Counted from the first letter of the stretch, positions 25,806 through 35,280 are shown. The stretch is DNA of 64,000 nucleotides from Amycolatopsis sulphurea (GCF_002564045.1 NZ_PDJK01000001.1:310001-374000), one strand, 5' to 3'. The notes: a model not told the origin generated them from the letters alone. Program-made: numbers and translations.

Positions 25806-27371
25806 GTGAACCGGCCCGGTATCGTCCCGCCGGTGGTGGAGGCGGTTTTCGGCGCGGCACGGCGAGGCCTGCCGGCGGTACTGGGGCTCGTGCTGGCGCT
25901 GGCCGCCTCGGCCTGCGTTGCCTCGGACGCGGCCGTCGGGCGGGTCGGCGACGTGGTGCGCACGGCCTCGGGACTTGTGCGGGGCACGGTCGCCCCGGAT
26001 CACCGCCTGTTCCAAGGCATTCCCTACGCCGCTCCGCCGGTCGGCGAGCGGCGGTGGCAGCCGCCGGCGCCCGCCGCGGCGTGGCCGGGGGAGCGGGACG
26101 CGGCGAAACCCGGCCCGCGCTGTCCCCAGGCACCGGCCGGGGCCACGGCGACGAGCGAGGACTGCCTCACCGTGAACGTCTGGACCCCGGCCGCCGGAGC
26201 CACCGCCCGTCCGGTGCTGGTCTGGCTGCACGGCGGCGCGTTCGTCAACGGCGGTGGCGACCGCTACGACGCGCGGCGCCTGTCGACCCGCGGCGACGAG
26301 GTCGTGGTCACGGTCAACTACCGGCTGGGCGCGCTCGGCTTCCTCGCCGATCCGGCGCTCGACACCCAGCCGGGCAACTACGGGTTCCTCGACCAGCAGC
26401 AGGCCTTGCTCTGGGTGCGCGACAACATCGCGGCCTTCGGCGGGGACCCGGCCGCGGTGACCATCGCCGGGGAGTCCGCGGGCGGGATGTCGGTGTGCGA
26501 TCACCTGGTGGCCCCGGGTTCGCGCGGGCTGTTTCGCGCCGCGATCATCCAAAGTGGACCCTGTGGGCAGCAGGCGACGCTGGCGGACGCGGAAAGGACG
26601 AGCGTCGCGTACGCGGCTGCGCACGGCTGCCGGGACCGGGCCACCGCAGCGGCCTGCCTGCGCGCGCTGCCGCCCGGGAAGCTGCTCGACGCGCCCCGGT
26701 ACGCCTCCCTCGCCGGGATCGAGCTTCCCGGACCGGTCACCGGCGGCTCCGTCCTGCCGCAAGCGCCGCCGGAGGGCATCCGCCACGGCGCAGCCGCCCC
26801 GGTACCGGTGCTGCTGGGCACGACGCACGACGAGTTCACCTACTTCCTCGCCGAAGAGACCGCCTCCAGCGGGCAGCCGATCACCCGGCACGGTTATCCC
26901 GAGGCTCTGCGCCGGGTCTTCCCGGACGCGGCGGCGGTGGTCGCCGAATATCCGGTGGACGCGTTCAGCGGCAACGCTTCCCTCGCCTATGCGGCGACCG
27001 TCACCGACTCCGTCTTCGCCTGCCCGGCCGCTCGGATGGCCGCCGCCCTGCCGTCCACATCGACGTACGAGTTCGCGGACCCGGCCCCACCGGGTGCGAA
27101 GGAAGTGTCCACACCGTTCCCGCTCGGTTCGCCGCACACCGCCGAGCTGTCGTACTTGTTCGACATCGACGGCCTTCCGGCCGCGTTCAGCCCGGCACAG
27201 CAGCGTCTGTCCGATCGGATGGTGGACGACTGGACCGCGTTCGTGCGCACCGGCCGGACCGGGACCACGGTGTCCTATCGGCCGGACGGCGTCGGGCCGC
27301 TCACCGGGTTCGCGAAGGACCACCACTGCGGGTTCTGGGCCACCCGGCCGGGGCCGGCAATGCCACGATGA
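25806..27371 (+). CDS. Secreted type-B carboxylesterase
   Basis: A 521-residue alpha/beta-hydrolase of the carboxylesterase/lipase type B family. The catalytic serine is S224 in IAGESAGG, the acidic residue lies in TTHDEFTYF and the histidine in GSPHTAELSYLF. VWLHGGAFVNGGG forms the oxyanion hole, and EDCLTVNVWTP is a family signature. An N-terminal hydrophobic stretch ending LAASAC suggests export, possibly as a lipoprotein, though the lipobox is imperfect. GTG at 25806 is used; GTG at 25833 is also possible. It hydrolyses esters of unknown nature outside the membrane. The gene ends 4 bp before the broken gene downstream, so the two were probably co-transcribed. Confidence 0.9.
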   Translation: MNRPGIVPPVVEAVFGAARRGLPAVLGLVLALAASACVASDAAVGRVGDVVRTASGLVRGTVAPDHRLFQGIPYAAPPVGERRWQPPAPAAAWPGERDAAKPGPRCPQAPAGATATSEDCLTVNVWTPAAGATARPVLVWLHGGAFVNGGGDRYDARRLSTRGDEVVVTVNYRLGALGFLADPALDTQPGNYGFLDQQQALLWVRDNIAAFGGDPAAVTIAGESAGGMSVCDHLVAPGSRGLFRAAIIQSGPCGQQATLADAERTSVAYAAAHGCRDRATAAACLRALPPGKLLDAPRYASLAGIELPGPVTGGSVLPQAPPEGIRHGAAAPVPVLLGTTHDEFTYFLAEETASSGQPITRHGYPEALRRVFPDAAAVVAEYPVDAFSGNASLAYAATVTDSVFACPAARMAAALPSTSTYEFADPAPPGAKEVSTPFPLGSPHTAELSYLFDIDGLPAAFSPAQQRLSDRMVDDWTAFVRTGRTGTTVSYRPDGVGPLTGFAKDHHCGFWATRPGPAMPR

Positions 27372-27375
27372 CACC

Positions 27376-28269
27376 ATGGCGGTGACTGCGAGCGACCTGG
27401 ACGAGGCGACCGAGTACGTGGCAGCGGCGCTCGGGCCGCACACCGACGGTGACTGGACCCGCACGGCCGGCGGACTGGACTGGGACTGCCGGACGACCGC
27501 CGAGCACCTCGGTGACACGCTCCTCTCGTACGCGGCCCAGGTCAGGGTGTCGGCAAAGTCGGTGTGAGGGCCTTGCGCAGACGGCGGAGGTCCGTGAAGG
27601 TCCGTGAAGGGGCCCTTCACGGACTCTGAGTCTGTGAAGGGCCCCTTCACAGACCCGGGACAGGTTTGGCGCACACCACGAGGTGGTCGCGCGTCTCGAG
27701 CCCTCTGCTTCGCCTGCTGCCGGGCGTGATCGACGAAGATGGCAGGCGCCGTCGATGATGCGCGGCAGCCACGGCTCACTCTGCTGATCACGGGTCCTCG
27801 ACCAACTTTGCCGGGACCCTGCGCGGCCCAGGTGGTCAGCAGCCCGCCCGACCACTACGTCCGGTTCCTCGCCACGGCCGACGCGGAAGCCTCGCCCGCC
27901 GAGCTGCTCGAATTCGCGCTGACCGGCGGACGCCTGCTCGCGGCAGCAGTCCGTACGGCTGCTCCGCAGTCGCGCGCCTACCACCCGACAGGGAGGTCCG
28001 ATCCAGCCGGCTTCGCCGCCATGGGCTGCGTCGAACTCCTGCTGCACGGTGACGACCTCGCCCGGGGCCAGGGTGCTGCGTTCGATCCGCCACGCGGGAT
28101 CTGCGCCCGTGTGGCCGCCCGGTTGTTCCCCGATCAGGAGCCGGTCACGGACGCCTGGGACACGCTTCGCTGGTGCACCGGCCGGAACGCGCTGCCGGGC
28201 CGGCCGCGCCGTACGGAGTGGTCGTGGCGTGGAGCGCCACTCGAGGATGGCTCGGGGCCGGCTCGGTAA
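27376..28269 (+). pseudogene. Maleylpyruvate isomerase N-terminal/DinB-like family gene split by a miniature element
   Basis: The two ends read MAVTASDLDEATEYVAAALG to SYAAQV, and then VSSPPDHYVRFLAT to the GAPLEDGSGPAR end. Deleting the element at 27543-27821 and one copy of the 12-bp duplication joins them in frame as one protein of about 200 residues. The rebuilt product has the family pattern W-D-C-RTTAEHLGD near the N-terminus and GFAAMGCVELLLHGDDLARG near the middle, typical of mycothiol-dependent or DinB-like metal proteins in actinobacteria. The inserted DNA brings a TGA at 27565, so the protein is truncated at 63 residues. No other damage is visible, suggesting a recent event. Confidence 0.9.
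27543..27821 (+). mobile_element. Full-length miniature inverted-repeat element (copy 3), inserted in a coding gene
   Basis: 279 bp, starting CAGGGTGTCGGCAAAGT and ending ACTTTGCCGGGACCCTG: imperfect inverted ends over about 28 bp. It is bracketed by the perfect 12-bp direct repeat CGCGGCCCAGGT (27531-27542 and 27822-27833). An intact 47-bp hairpin lies inside at 27604-27650. No open reading frame of useful length, hence non-autonomous. The transposase that moves it is not in the window. Confidence 0.92.
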
Positions 28270-28340
28270 CAGCGTTTCGCGTCTCGCGGAGTGAACGCGG
28301 CTGCCCACCGGACGGTCACTTCCGGTAGTCTCGAGGGCCA

Positions 28341-28415
28341 GGTCGAGAGGCGCTGCAACGGACCCGGCGGTCCGCCACGCTCGGCCGATCGCACCACGAT
28401 CCCAAGGGCGCCTCC
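28341..28415 (+). promoter_or_regulatory. S-adenosylhomocysteine (SAH) riboswitch upstream of metH
   Basis: The segment folds as the SAH aptamer. P1 is GGTCGAG (28341-28347) with CTCGGCC (28380-28386). P2 is CGGACC/GGTCCG (28359-28374) with a CGGC loop. The conserved core between them is AGGCGCTGCAA, and the pseudoknot is AGGCGC (28348-28353) with GCGCCT (28408-28413). The known consensus uses GAGCGC with GCGCUC, so this copy shows a compensated change. The riboswitch class is established for metH and ahcY genes, where SAH turns expression on. The ribosome binding site of metH follows within 15-20 bases. Confidence 0.85.
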
Positions 28416-28438
28416 GTGACTTCAGCTGCGGAGGTGGC

Positions 28439-31400
28439 ATGACCGAGAACCTGCGGGCCCTGCTCGATCGGCGGATCGCCGTGCTCGATGGCGCATGGGG
28501 CACCATGCTGCAGAACGCCGGCCTGACGCCCGCGGACTACCGCGACGACTGGCTCGAAGGGCATCCCAAGGACGTCACCGGCGATCCGGACCTGCTCAAC
28601 CTCACCTGCCCGGACGTGGTGCTCGACGTGCACCGCCAGTACCTGGCCGCGGGTGCGGACATCACCACCACCAACACCTTCACCGCCACCTCGATCGGAC
28701 AGGCCGACTACGGCCTGGAGCACAAGGTGCGCGAGATGAACCTGCGTGGCGCCCAGCTGGCCCGCCAGGCCGCGGACGAGTTCGGCGGCCGGTACGTGGC
28801 CGGTTCGGTCGGCCCGCTCAACGTGACGCTGTCGCTGTCGCCGCGGGTCGAGGACCCGGCCTACCGCGCGGTCACCTACGAACAGGTCAAGGATGCCTAC
28901 GCCGAGCAGATCGCCGCGCTCGCCGAAGGTGGCGTGGACGTGCTGCTGATCGAGACCATCTTCGACACGCTCAACTGCAAGGCCGCGATCACCGCGGCCC
29001 GCGAGGTCGCGCCACAGCTGCCGCTGTGGATCTCGGTCACCATCGTGGACCTGTCCGGCCGCACGCTCTCCGGGCAGACCGTCGGGGCGTTCTGGCAGTC
29101 GATCGCGCACGCCAAGCCGCTGGTGGTCGGCCTCAACTGCTCGCTGGGCGCCGCCGACATGCGGCCGCACGCCGAGGAGCTGGCGAAGATCGCGGACGCC
29201 TACACCGCCTGCTACCCGAACGCCGGGCTGCCCAACGCGTTCGGCGGCTACGACGAGACCCCGGAGCAGACCGGCGGCGCGCTCGGCGAGTTCGCCGGGT
29301 CGGGCATGGTCAACATCGTCGGCGGCTGCTGCGGGACCACCCCGGAGCACATCGCGAAGATCGCCGAGGCGGTCGCGCAGGTCCCGCCGCGGCCGGTGCC
29401 GGTGCTCGCCCCGGCCACCCGGTTCTCCGGCCTGGAGCCGTTCACGATCGGCGCGGACACCGGGTTCGTGATGATCGGCGAGCGCACCAACGTGACCGGT
29501 TCGGCGCGGTTCCGCAAGCTGATCGAGGCGGGCGATCACCAGGCCGCGGTGGACGTCGCGCTGGAGCAGGTCCGCGGCGGCGCCAACCTGCTCGACGTGA
29601 ACTTCGACGCCGACCTGCTCGAATCCGAGCAGGAGATGACCACCTTCCTGAACCTGATCGCGACCGAGCCGGAGGTCGCGCGGATCCCGGTGATGGTCGA
29701 CAGTTCGCGGTGGAGCGTGCTGGAGGCCGGGCTGCGCTGCGTGCAGGGCAAGGGTGTGGTCAACTCGATCAGCCTGAAGGAGGGCGAAGGCCCGTTCCTC
29801 GCGCAGGCGCGGCGGATCCGCGACTACGGCGCGGGCGTGGTGGTGATGGCCTTCGACGAGAAGGGCCAGGCCGACACCGCCGCGCGCAAGGTGGAAATCT
29901 GTTCGCGGGCCTACGATCTGCTCACCCTGCAGGCCGGTTTCGACGGTACGGACATCATCTTCGACCCCAACGTGCTCGCCGTGGCCACCGGTATCAGCGA
30001 GCACAACGCGTATGCCAAGGAATTCATCGACGCGCTGCCGCTGATCAAGGAGCGCTGTCCGGGCGCGCACACCTCCGGCGGGATCTCGAACCTGTCGTTC
30101 TCCTTCCGTGGCAACAATGTCGTGCGCGAGGCGATGCATTCGGCGTTCCTGTTCCATGCCGTGCGCGCGGGGCTGGACATGGGCATCGTCAACGCGGGCC
30201 AGCTCGCGGTGTACGAGGACATCCCGAAGGATCTGCTGGAGCTGGTCGAGGACGTGCTCTTCGACCGCCGCGAGGACGCGACCGACCGGCTCGTGGAGTT
30301 CGCCGAGACGGTGAAGGGCAGCGGCACCAAGCGGGTCGTGGATCTGTCCTGGCGCGAAAACCCGGTCGCCGAAAGGCTTTCGCACGCGCTGGTGCATGGG
30401 ATCGTGGACTTCATCGAGGAGGACACCGAGGAGGCGAGGCAGTCCTTCGACCGGCCCCTCGAGGTGATCGAGGGTCCGCTGATGGACGGCATGAAGATCG
30501 TCGGCGACCTGTTCGGCGCCGGGAAGATGTTCCTGCCACAGGTGGTCAAGAGCGCGCGCGTGATGAAGCGTTCGGTCGCCTACCTGGAGCCCTACATGGA
30601 GGCGGAGAAGGAGAAGATGAAGGCCGAGGGCCGCATCGAGACCTCCCGCGGCCAGGGCAAGGTCGTGCTCGCCACGGTGAAGGGCGACGTGCACGACATC
30701 GGGAAGAACATCGTCGGCGTCGTGCTGGGCTGCAACAACTACGAGGTGATCGACCTCGGCGTGATGGTGCCCGCGGCGAAGATCCTGGACACTGCGGTGG
30801 CCGAGCACGCGGATGTCGTCGGGCTTTCGGGGCTGATCACGCCTTCGCTGGACGAGATGGTCTCGGTCGCCACGGAGATGCAGCGGCGCGGGCTGAAGCT
30901 GCCGCTGCTGATCGGCGGGGCCACCACCTCCAAGCAGCACACCGCGGTGAAGATCGCCCCGGTGTACGACCACAGCACGGTGCACGTGCTCGACGCGTCG
31001 CGGGTGGTCGGCGTGGTGTCCGATCTGCTCGACACCGACCGCGCCGACGCGCTGGACGCGAACAACCGTGCCGAGCAGCAGCGGTTGCGTGAGCAGCACG
31101 CGAACCGCCACACCACGCCGTTGCTGACCCTGGCGCAGGCGCGGGCGAACAAGGAGGAGGTTTCGTTCGCCGGGCTGCCGGTGCCGGAGTTCACCGGGGT
31201 GTGCGTGCGGGAGCCTTCGATCGCCGAGCTGCGCGAGCTGGTCGACTGGCAGTTCCTGTTCCTGGCCTGGGAGCTGAAGGGCAAGTACCCGGCGATCCTG
31301 GACCAGCCGGTGGCGCGGGAGCTGTTCGACGACGCGAACCGGCTGCTGGACGAGATCATCGAGCGTGGTTCGTTCCACGCCCGCGGTGCCTACGCCTACT

Positions 31401-32038
31401 GGCCGGCCCACACCGAGGGTGACGACATCCTCCTGGAAGGCGAGTACGCGGACTTCCGGTTCCCGATGCTGCGCCAGCAGACGCAAAAGCCGGAAGGCCG
31501 GGCGAACCGCTGCCTCGCCGACTACATCGCCCCCGAAGGCGACCACCTCGGCGGTTTCGCGGTCGCCATCCACGGCGCGGAGACCCTGGCCGCGCACTAT
31601 GAGGCGGACCACGACGACTACCGCGCGATCATGGTGAAGGCGCTGGCCGACCGTCTCGCCGAGGCGTTCGCCGAGTACCTGCACCTGGAGGCCCGCCGCC
31701 GCTGGTTCGAACCGGACGCCGAACCGGAGCTGGCAGACCTGCACGCGGAGCGCTTCCGGGGCATCCGCCCGGCGCTGGGCTACCCGGCGAGCCCCGACCA
31801 CAGCGAGAAGCAGGACTTGTTCACCCTCCTCGGCGCCGCCGAGCTGGGCATCGGCCTCACCGAGTCGTACGCGATGACCCCGGCCGCCGCGGTGAGCGGC
31901 CTGATCTTCGCGCACCCGGAGTCGCGATACTTCACCGTCGGCCGGCTGGGCCGCGACCAGGTCGAGGACTACGCCACACGGCGCGGGATGGAGCTGGCCG
32001 AGGTGGAGCGCTGGCTCCGGCCGAACCTGGCGTACTGA
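28439..32038 (+). CDS. metH: Cobalamin-dependent methionine synthase
   Basis: A 1199-residue enzyme transferring a methyl group from methyltetrahydrofolate to homocysteine. Modules are in the usual order. The homocysteine domain (about 1-325) has zinc-binding C234 in GLNCSLGA and C297/C298 in GGCCGT. The pterin domain spans about 335-610. The cobalamin domain carries the lower axial histidine H752 in DVHDIGKN. The SAM-dependent reactivation domain fills the C-terminal third, ending [18 protein letters not shown]. Full length, with a strong GGAGGT binding site before the ATG. Expression is probably induced by SAH through the upstream riboswitch, linking it to the methylation cycle. It ends 17 bp before a half hairpin repeat. 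Confidence 0.97.
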   Translation: MTENLRALLDRRIAVLDGAWGTMLQNAGLTPADYRDDWLEGHPKDVTGDPDLLNLTCPDVVLDVHRQYLAAGADITTTNTFTATSIGQADYGLEHKVREMNLRGAQLARQAADEFGGRYVAGSVGPLNVTLSLSPRVEDPAYRAVTYEQVKDAYAEQIAALAEGGVDVLLIETIFDTLNCKAAITAAREVAPQLPLWISVTIVDLSGRTLSGQTVGAFWQSIAHAKPLVVGLNCSLGAADMRPHAEELAKIADAYTACYPNAGLPNAFGGYDETPEQTGGALGEFAGSGMVNIVGGCCGTTPEHIAKIAEAVAQVPPRPVPVLAPATRFSGLEPFTIGADTGFVMIGERTNVTGSARFRKLIEAGDHQAAVDVALEQVRGGANLLDVNFDADLLESEQEMTTFLNLIATEPEVARIPVMVDSSRWSVLEAGLRCVQGKGVVNSISLKEGEGPFLAQARRIRDYGAGVVVMAFDEKGQADTAARKVEICSRAYDLLTLQAGFDGTDIIFDPNVLAVATGISEHNAYAKEFIDALPLIKERCPGAHTSGGISNLSFSFRGNNVVREAMHSAFLFHAVRAGLDMGIVNAGQLAVYEDIPKDLLELVEDVLFDRREDATDRLVEFAETVKGSGTKRVVDLSWRENPVAERLSHALVHGIVDFIEEDTEEARQSFDRPLEVIEGPLMDGMKIVGDLFGAGKMFLPQVVKSARVMKRSVAYLEPYMEAEKEKMKAEGRIETSRGQGKVVLATVKGDVHDIGKNIVGVVLGCNNYEVIDLGVMVPAAKILDTAVAEHADVVGLSGLITPSLDEMVSVATEMQRRGLKLPLLIGGATTSKQHTAVKIAPVYDHSTVHVLDASRVVGVVSDLLDTDRADALDANNRAEQQRLREQHANRHTTPLLTLAQARANKEEVSFAGLPVPEFTGVCVREPSIAELRELVDWQFLFLAWELKGKYPAILDQPVARELFDDANRLLDEIIERGSFHARGAYAYWPAHTEGDDILLEGEYADFRFPMLRQQTQKPEGRANRCLADYIAPEGDHLGGFAVAIHGAETLAAHYEADHDDYRAIMVKALADRLAEAFAEYLHLEARRRWFEPDAEPELADLHAERFRGIRPALGYPASPDHSEKQDLFTLLGAAELGIGLTESYAMTPAAAVSGLIFAHPESRYFTVGRLGRDQVEDYATRRGMELAEVERWLRPNLAY

Positions 32039-32055
32039 CCGCCTGCCGTGCCGCT

Positions 32056-32072
32056 GTGAAGGGGCCCTTCAC
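32056..32072. repeat. Single 17-bp palindrome of the hairpin family
   Basis: GTGAAGGGGCCCTTCAC lies between the 3' ends of metH and the convergent RloB-like gene. The second half of the 47-bp unit is missing. A terminator function for both genes is possible but unproven. Confidence 0.7.
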
Positions 32073-32117
32073 GGACACGGTCGCGACGAGAGAGGGAGCC
32101 GAGGTTCCAGTCGTGGG

Positions 32118-32750
32118 TCAGGGGTCGCCGGCGCGGGTTGCGGCGCCTTCGACCGCGGTGAGGAACTTCGCCATCCCGGACGACGGGTTGTCGTGCGGGA
32201 AGACAGTGCCGTCCCGGAGATGGCGTTTCTCCAGGTTGTGGGCACGCCGTGCGGCTTTCGCGCGTGACGGCAGGTACTGAGCGGCTTCGAGGCTCTTGCC
32301 GGAGCGCTTGTCGAGGCCGCGGCTGATCCGTTCGATGTCGGCAGTGGTGCAGAACTTGTCGAAATCCTGGTAGTGCAGCACCAGCCAGAGTTCGAAGCAC
32401 GGGTTCGTGATGGCCAGCAGAATCCCGTGTTTTCGGGCGAGCGCCCTGGCCTCTTCCAGGTTCGGGTGGTTTCTCGGCCATTCGACGTCGAACAGGCACC
32501 AGCACTCGTCGATTTCCGGGTCCGCGCTGCGCTCGACCGCGAGACGCACCAGCTTGAGCGGGACTCCGTGGGTCGGATGCAACTCCACATTGAGGGCGAC
32601 ATTCCGGGCGATGTGCGGGAGCTGTTTGAGGCCGTTGACATAGTCGGGCTCGGAGTTCTTGCCTTCGGTGAAGACGACGATCGTGCGCCGCTCCGGCCGG
32701 GCGGCGGTGGTCCGCTTGAGTGAGGCGGCTTGCCTTCGGCGAGGAGACAC
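32118..32750 (-). CDS. RloB-like (AbiLii-type) TOPRIM-fold defence protein
   Basis: A 210-residue protein matching the RloB family: TIVVFTEGKNSEPDYVNGL, with the Toprim-like glutamate E29, then ECWCLFDVEWP with D88, and NPCFELWLVLHYQDF, a near-diagnostic RloB segment. A basic tail follows. RloB proteins are paired with an AAA ATPase in AbiL-type abortive infection systems and are thought to be the nuclease effector. It lies 5 bp after its ATPase partner in one operon. Codon use is a little less GC-rich than in flanking genes, in keeping with an acquired module. Confidence 0.85.
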   Translation of the reverse strand: MSPRRRQAASLKRTTAARPERRTIVVFTEGKNSEPDYVNGLKQLPHIARNVALNVELHPTHGVPLKLVRLAVERSADPEIDECWCLFDVEWPRNHPNLEEARALARKHGILLAITNPCFELWLVLHYQDFDKFCTTADIERISRGLDKRSGKSLEAAQYLPSRAKAARRAHNLEKRHLRDGTVFPHDNPSSGMAKFLTAVEGAATRAGDP

Positions 32751-32755
32751 CGCGA

Positions 32756-34030
32756 TCAGCCGATCAAGCCGAGCGAACGGAGAAGCTCACTTTGATCGAC
32801 TTGGGGGAGCGCGCCGAACCGGCCGTGCAGGTAGGCGGTCTCCAGATTCTGTGACTTGCGCACTCGCTCCCCGGCGAACTCGGCCAAGGCGCCGAGCCTC
32901 GTCGCCCCGGCCGAGTCCTTCTCGGTGAGCCAGACCTCGTCTCGGTTGAGGTGGTTGAGCAGACTGGTGTCATGGGAGGTGAAGATCAGCTGGGCCCCCC
33001 GCGGGTTCGTGTCCGGGTCCTGGAACAAGTGGATCAGTTGCGCCGACAGTGTGGGATGCAGGCTGGCGTCGAGTTCGTCGACGAGCAGCAGCGATCCCTC
33101 CTGCAGGGCGTTCAGCACCGGTCCGATGAGCGCGAACCAGGTCCGGGTTCCTTCGGATTCCGCGGTGAACTCGAGCGGGGTCCGTTCTTCGGCACTGCGG
33201 TGGACCAGCCGGATCCGCCGGGCGAGCGCGCCCGGTCCGCTCGGCGCGTCGATCATGACCTCGTCGATGCCCAGGTCCGCGAGCCGGAGCAGCGCCAGGG
33301 CGCGATCTCGATCGGTGCGGCCGGCGGGCAAGGTCCCGTCGTCGAACAGAGACGGCTGGTCGGATTCTTCGAACCAGCGCAAGGTCGATTTTTCTGGATA
33401 GGGCAAGAATTGCCGTCCGTCGCGATTCCGGCGCAGTGCAGCGCTCCGCGGGGCTGAGCCGAGAGTCTGCGTGAGTAAGATGCTTCGGGCGAAGCCGGAC
33501 ACCAAGGGCTCGTCGAATCGGCGCGCGATCGACAGAGCGAGAGTTCTTTCGGTGAGGAGTTCCCGGGTTCCGGAGATTCTGCCGAGTCCGCGTTGCAGCT
33601 TGAGGTCCGTGTGTTCTCGCTCGAAAATTCGCCGACGTTTCTTTTCGGGGTAATGAAATAGCCCTTCGTAGTGGACCTTGCGGGCATCCAGCTCCACGAT
33701 GTATTCGAAACGTATCCCGTCGATGACGGACTCGACGGTGAACTCGCTGGGCGAGGCCGGGCCGGCGCCGAAGGCGAACGGCTCGATGGGGATCTCGTCG
33801 TCCCATGCGCGCAGAGAATATCGAACGGCGTCGCGAACCCAGGTAAGAGCGGAGATGATCGTGGACTTGCCGGAGGCGTTGGGGCCGAACACGGCCGCGA
33901 CCGGCAGCAGGCTCTCGTTCAGCATCGGCTGCTCTCGCGCCGCGTCGCGGTCCCGGTCGATCGCGACCATGGACAGCTCCGCGGGAGCTGCGATCGACCG
34001 GTAGTTCGACACCTCGAAGCGGATCAGCAT
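32756..34030 (-). CDS. RloA-like AAA ATPase (AbiLi/AAA-15 type) of a defence pair
   Basis: A 424-residue SMC/ABC-like ATPase with Walker A GPNASGKST (residues 49-57), Walker B LLLVDELDAS (D318, E319), and the D/H-loop FTSHDTSLL (H353). The N-terminus MLIRFEVSNYRSI is typical of AAA_15/AAA_21 phage-defence ATPases of the OLD, RloA and Septu groups. The coiled insert of RecF-like proteins is short here. With the RloB-like gene immediately downstream it forms a two-gene anti-phage candidate. The ATPase is expected to sense infection and license the nuclease; that mechanism is inferred from the family. Confidence 0.87.
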   Translation of the reverse strand: MLIRFEVSNYRSIAAPAELSMVAIDRDRDAAREQPMLNESLLPVAAVFGPNASGKSTIISALTWVRDAVRYSLRAWDDEIPIEPFAFGAGPASPSEFTVESVIDGIRFEYIVELDARKVHYEGLFHYPEKKRRRIFEREHTDLKLQRGLGRISGTRELLTERTLALSIARRFDEPLVSGFARSILLTQTLGSAPRSAALRRNRDGRQFLPYPEKSTLRWFEESDQPSLFDDGTLPAGRTDRDRALALLRLADLGIDEVMIDAPSGPGALARRIRLVHRSAEERTPLEFTAESEGTRTWFALIGPVLNALQEGSLLLVDELDASLHPTLSAQLIHLFQDPDTNPRGAQLIFTSHDTSLLNHLNRDEVWLTEKDSAGATRLGALAEFAGERVRKSQNLETAYLHGRFGALPQVDQSELLRSLGLIG

Positions 34031-34149
34031 GTCCTCATCCTAGGTCTGACCGGCTCATGGGGTGCAATCAGAGGCTTGATTTCGTCAGATCTGAACAGAA
34101 CAAGGCATTGGTCGGCGCTCGTGACGTCGTCATGTGTCGGTTCAAAGTC

Positions 34150-34270
34150 CAGGGTTCCGGCAAAGTTGGCCGAGGACCCGTGGTCGGCAGGGAGACCCGT
34201 GGCTGCCGGACCGGTTTCGGTCTGTGAAGGGGCCCTTCACAGACTCAGAGTCTGTGAAGGGCCCCTTCAC
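34150..34270 (-). mobile_element. Partial miniature element (copy 4): right end plus hairpin
   Basis: Beginning CAGGGTTCCGGCAAAGTTGG at 34150, it matches the reverse complement of the element's right end. It then shortens abruptly to the intact hairpin (34224-34270, arms joined by AGACTCAGAGTCT). The left end is absent. The hairpin supplies the stop codon of the MarR gene at 34267-34269. Confidence 0.75.
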
Positions 34271-34701
34271 AGCTTTGGACCGAGCAACTCCGCCAGCCGG
34301 AGCGTGTCCCGCAAGTACTGCTCGTACGGGAATCCGGCGGCCAGCAGGGCGGCGCGGAGTTCGTCGTAGAGCGGTTTCCCGCCGTCGTGGAAGGCGGTGC
34401 GGCCGGTTTCGGTGACGGCGACCAGGCGCCGCCTGCCGTGGGCGGGGTCGGGGCGGACCTGGACCAGGCCGGCGGCTTCGAGCGGGCGCAGGGCGCGGCT
34501 GATCGCCGGGTCGGACACCGAGAGTGCCTGAGCCAGCTGGTGCTGGGTCGCGGGCTGGATCTCCTCCAGCATGCCCAGCAGCCGCAGCTGGCTGTAGCTG
34601 AGCCCGCCGGAGTCGTCGACGCGCCGCCGGGTGGCCTCGCCGAGCAGGTACACCACGCGATGCAGGGCATCGGCCAATCCATCGTCCACGCGGGACAGCA
34701 T
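34267..34701 (-). CDS. MarR-family transcriptional regulator
   Basis: A 144-residue winged-helix protein: LSYSQLRLLGMLEEIQPATQHQLAQALSVSDPAISRALRPLEAAGLVQVRPDPAHGRRRLVAVTETG is a clear MarR DNA-binding core with a typical wing. It is divergent from a DUF6790 membrane protein and probably controls it and itself through the palindrome at 34718-34729. The last codon CTG is followed by TGA contained in the hairpin repeat, so the repeat defines the C-terminus (LGPKL). The original C-terminus may have been slightly different. The inducing ligand is unknown. Confidence 0.87.
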   Translation of the reverse strand: MLSRVDDGLADALHRVVYLLGEATRRRVDDSGGLSYSQLRLLGMLEEIQPATQHQLAQALSVSDPAISRALRPLEAAGLVQVRPDPAHGRRRLVAVTETGRTAFHDGGKPLYDELRAALLAAGFPYEQYLRDTLRLAELLGPKL

Positions 34702-34717
34702 ACCGGAGTCTTGACGA

Positions 34718-34729
34718 GTTAATATTAAC
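34718..34729. promoter_or_regulatory. Palindromic MarR operator candidate
   Basis: GTTAATATTAAC is a perfect 12-bp AT-rich palindrome in the 45-bp gap between the divergent MarR and DUF6790 genes, 17 bp from each start, an ideal position to repress both. TTGACGA overlaps it as a possible -35 box. Confidence 0.6.
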
Positions 34730-34746
34730 CATGCAAGACTCAAGTC

Positions 34747-35280
34747 ATGACCGAAACCTCGTACCTTCTCCAGACCGCGGTCCCGCTGATCTGGCCCGCG
34801 GTGGCGGTGGCCGGCGCGCTGATCCGCACCCGGCACAGTCCCTCCCGGCAGGCGACGCTCGAAACCTGGCAGCGGTGGTGGAGCATCGTCGCGCTCGGTT
34901 GCGGCAGCCTGTGGATGACGATCGCGTTCCTCGGCTTCCCGGACGTGATGGCCACGGCGATCGGCTTCGCGCGGACCCCGTTCACCTTCGAGATAGCTTT
35001 CGCCAACCTCGGGCTCGCGGTGCTGGGCCTGCGCGCCGCCTCGTCCTCGGCCACCTCGCGCGAACGGATCACGGTCGGCCTCGGCGCCGGAATGTTCTTG
35101 TGGGGCGCGCTGATCGGCCACGTCTACCAATGGTTCGCCAACGGCGATCACGCGCCCGGCAACACCGGCGGAGTCCTGGTCTCCGATCTGCTCGTCCCCA
35201 CGGTGATGATCTTCCTCGCCCACCGCTCGCACCAGCTGTCCTCCGGCCGAACCCGCCCGGCCGCCGCGGTACTCGGCTGA
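34747..35280 (+). CDS. DUF6790 family membrane protein
   Basis: A 177-residue membrane protein with about five hydrophobic spans (roughly residues 8-27, 45-64, 76-97, 108-127 and 142-160). Conserved-looking features are WQRWWSIVALGCGSLWM, FEIAFANLGLAVLG and GHVYQWFANGDHAPGNTGGVL, matching the DUF6790 family of unknown role. It is divergent from the MarR regulator with an operator-like palindrome between, so it is probably the regulated target, perhaps responding to a small molecule. ATG start, weak ribosome binding site. Confidence 0.75.
   Translation: MTETSYLLQTAVPLIWPAVAVAGALIRTRHSPSRQATLETWQRWWSIVALGCGSLWMTIAFLGFPDVMATAIGFARTPFTFEIAFANLGLAVLGLRAASSSATSRERITVGLGAGMFLWGALIGHVYQWFANGDHAPGNTGGVLVSDLLVPTVMIFLAHRSHQLSSGRTRPAAAVLG

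Noticed and set aside
28316..31915. 1199-codon minus-strand frame opposite metH
   Set aside because: Shadow frame of metH caused by GC-rich codons; no domain-like sequence.
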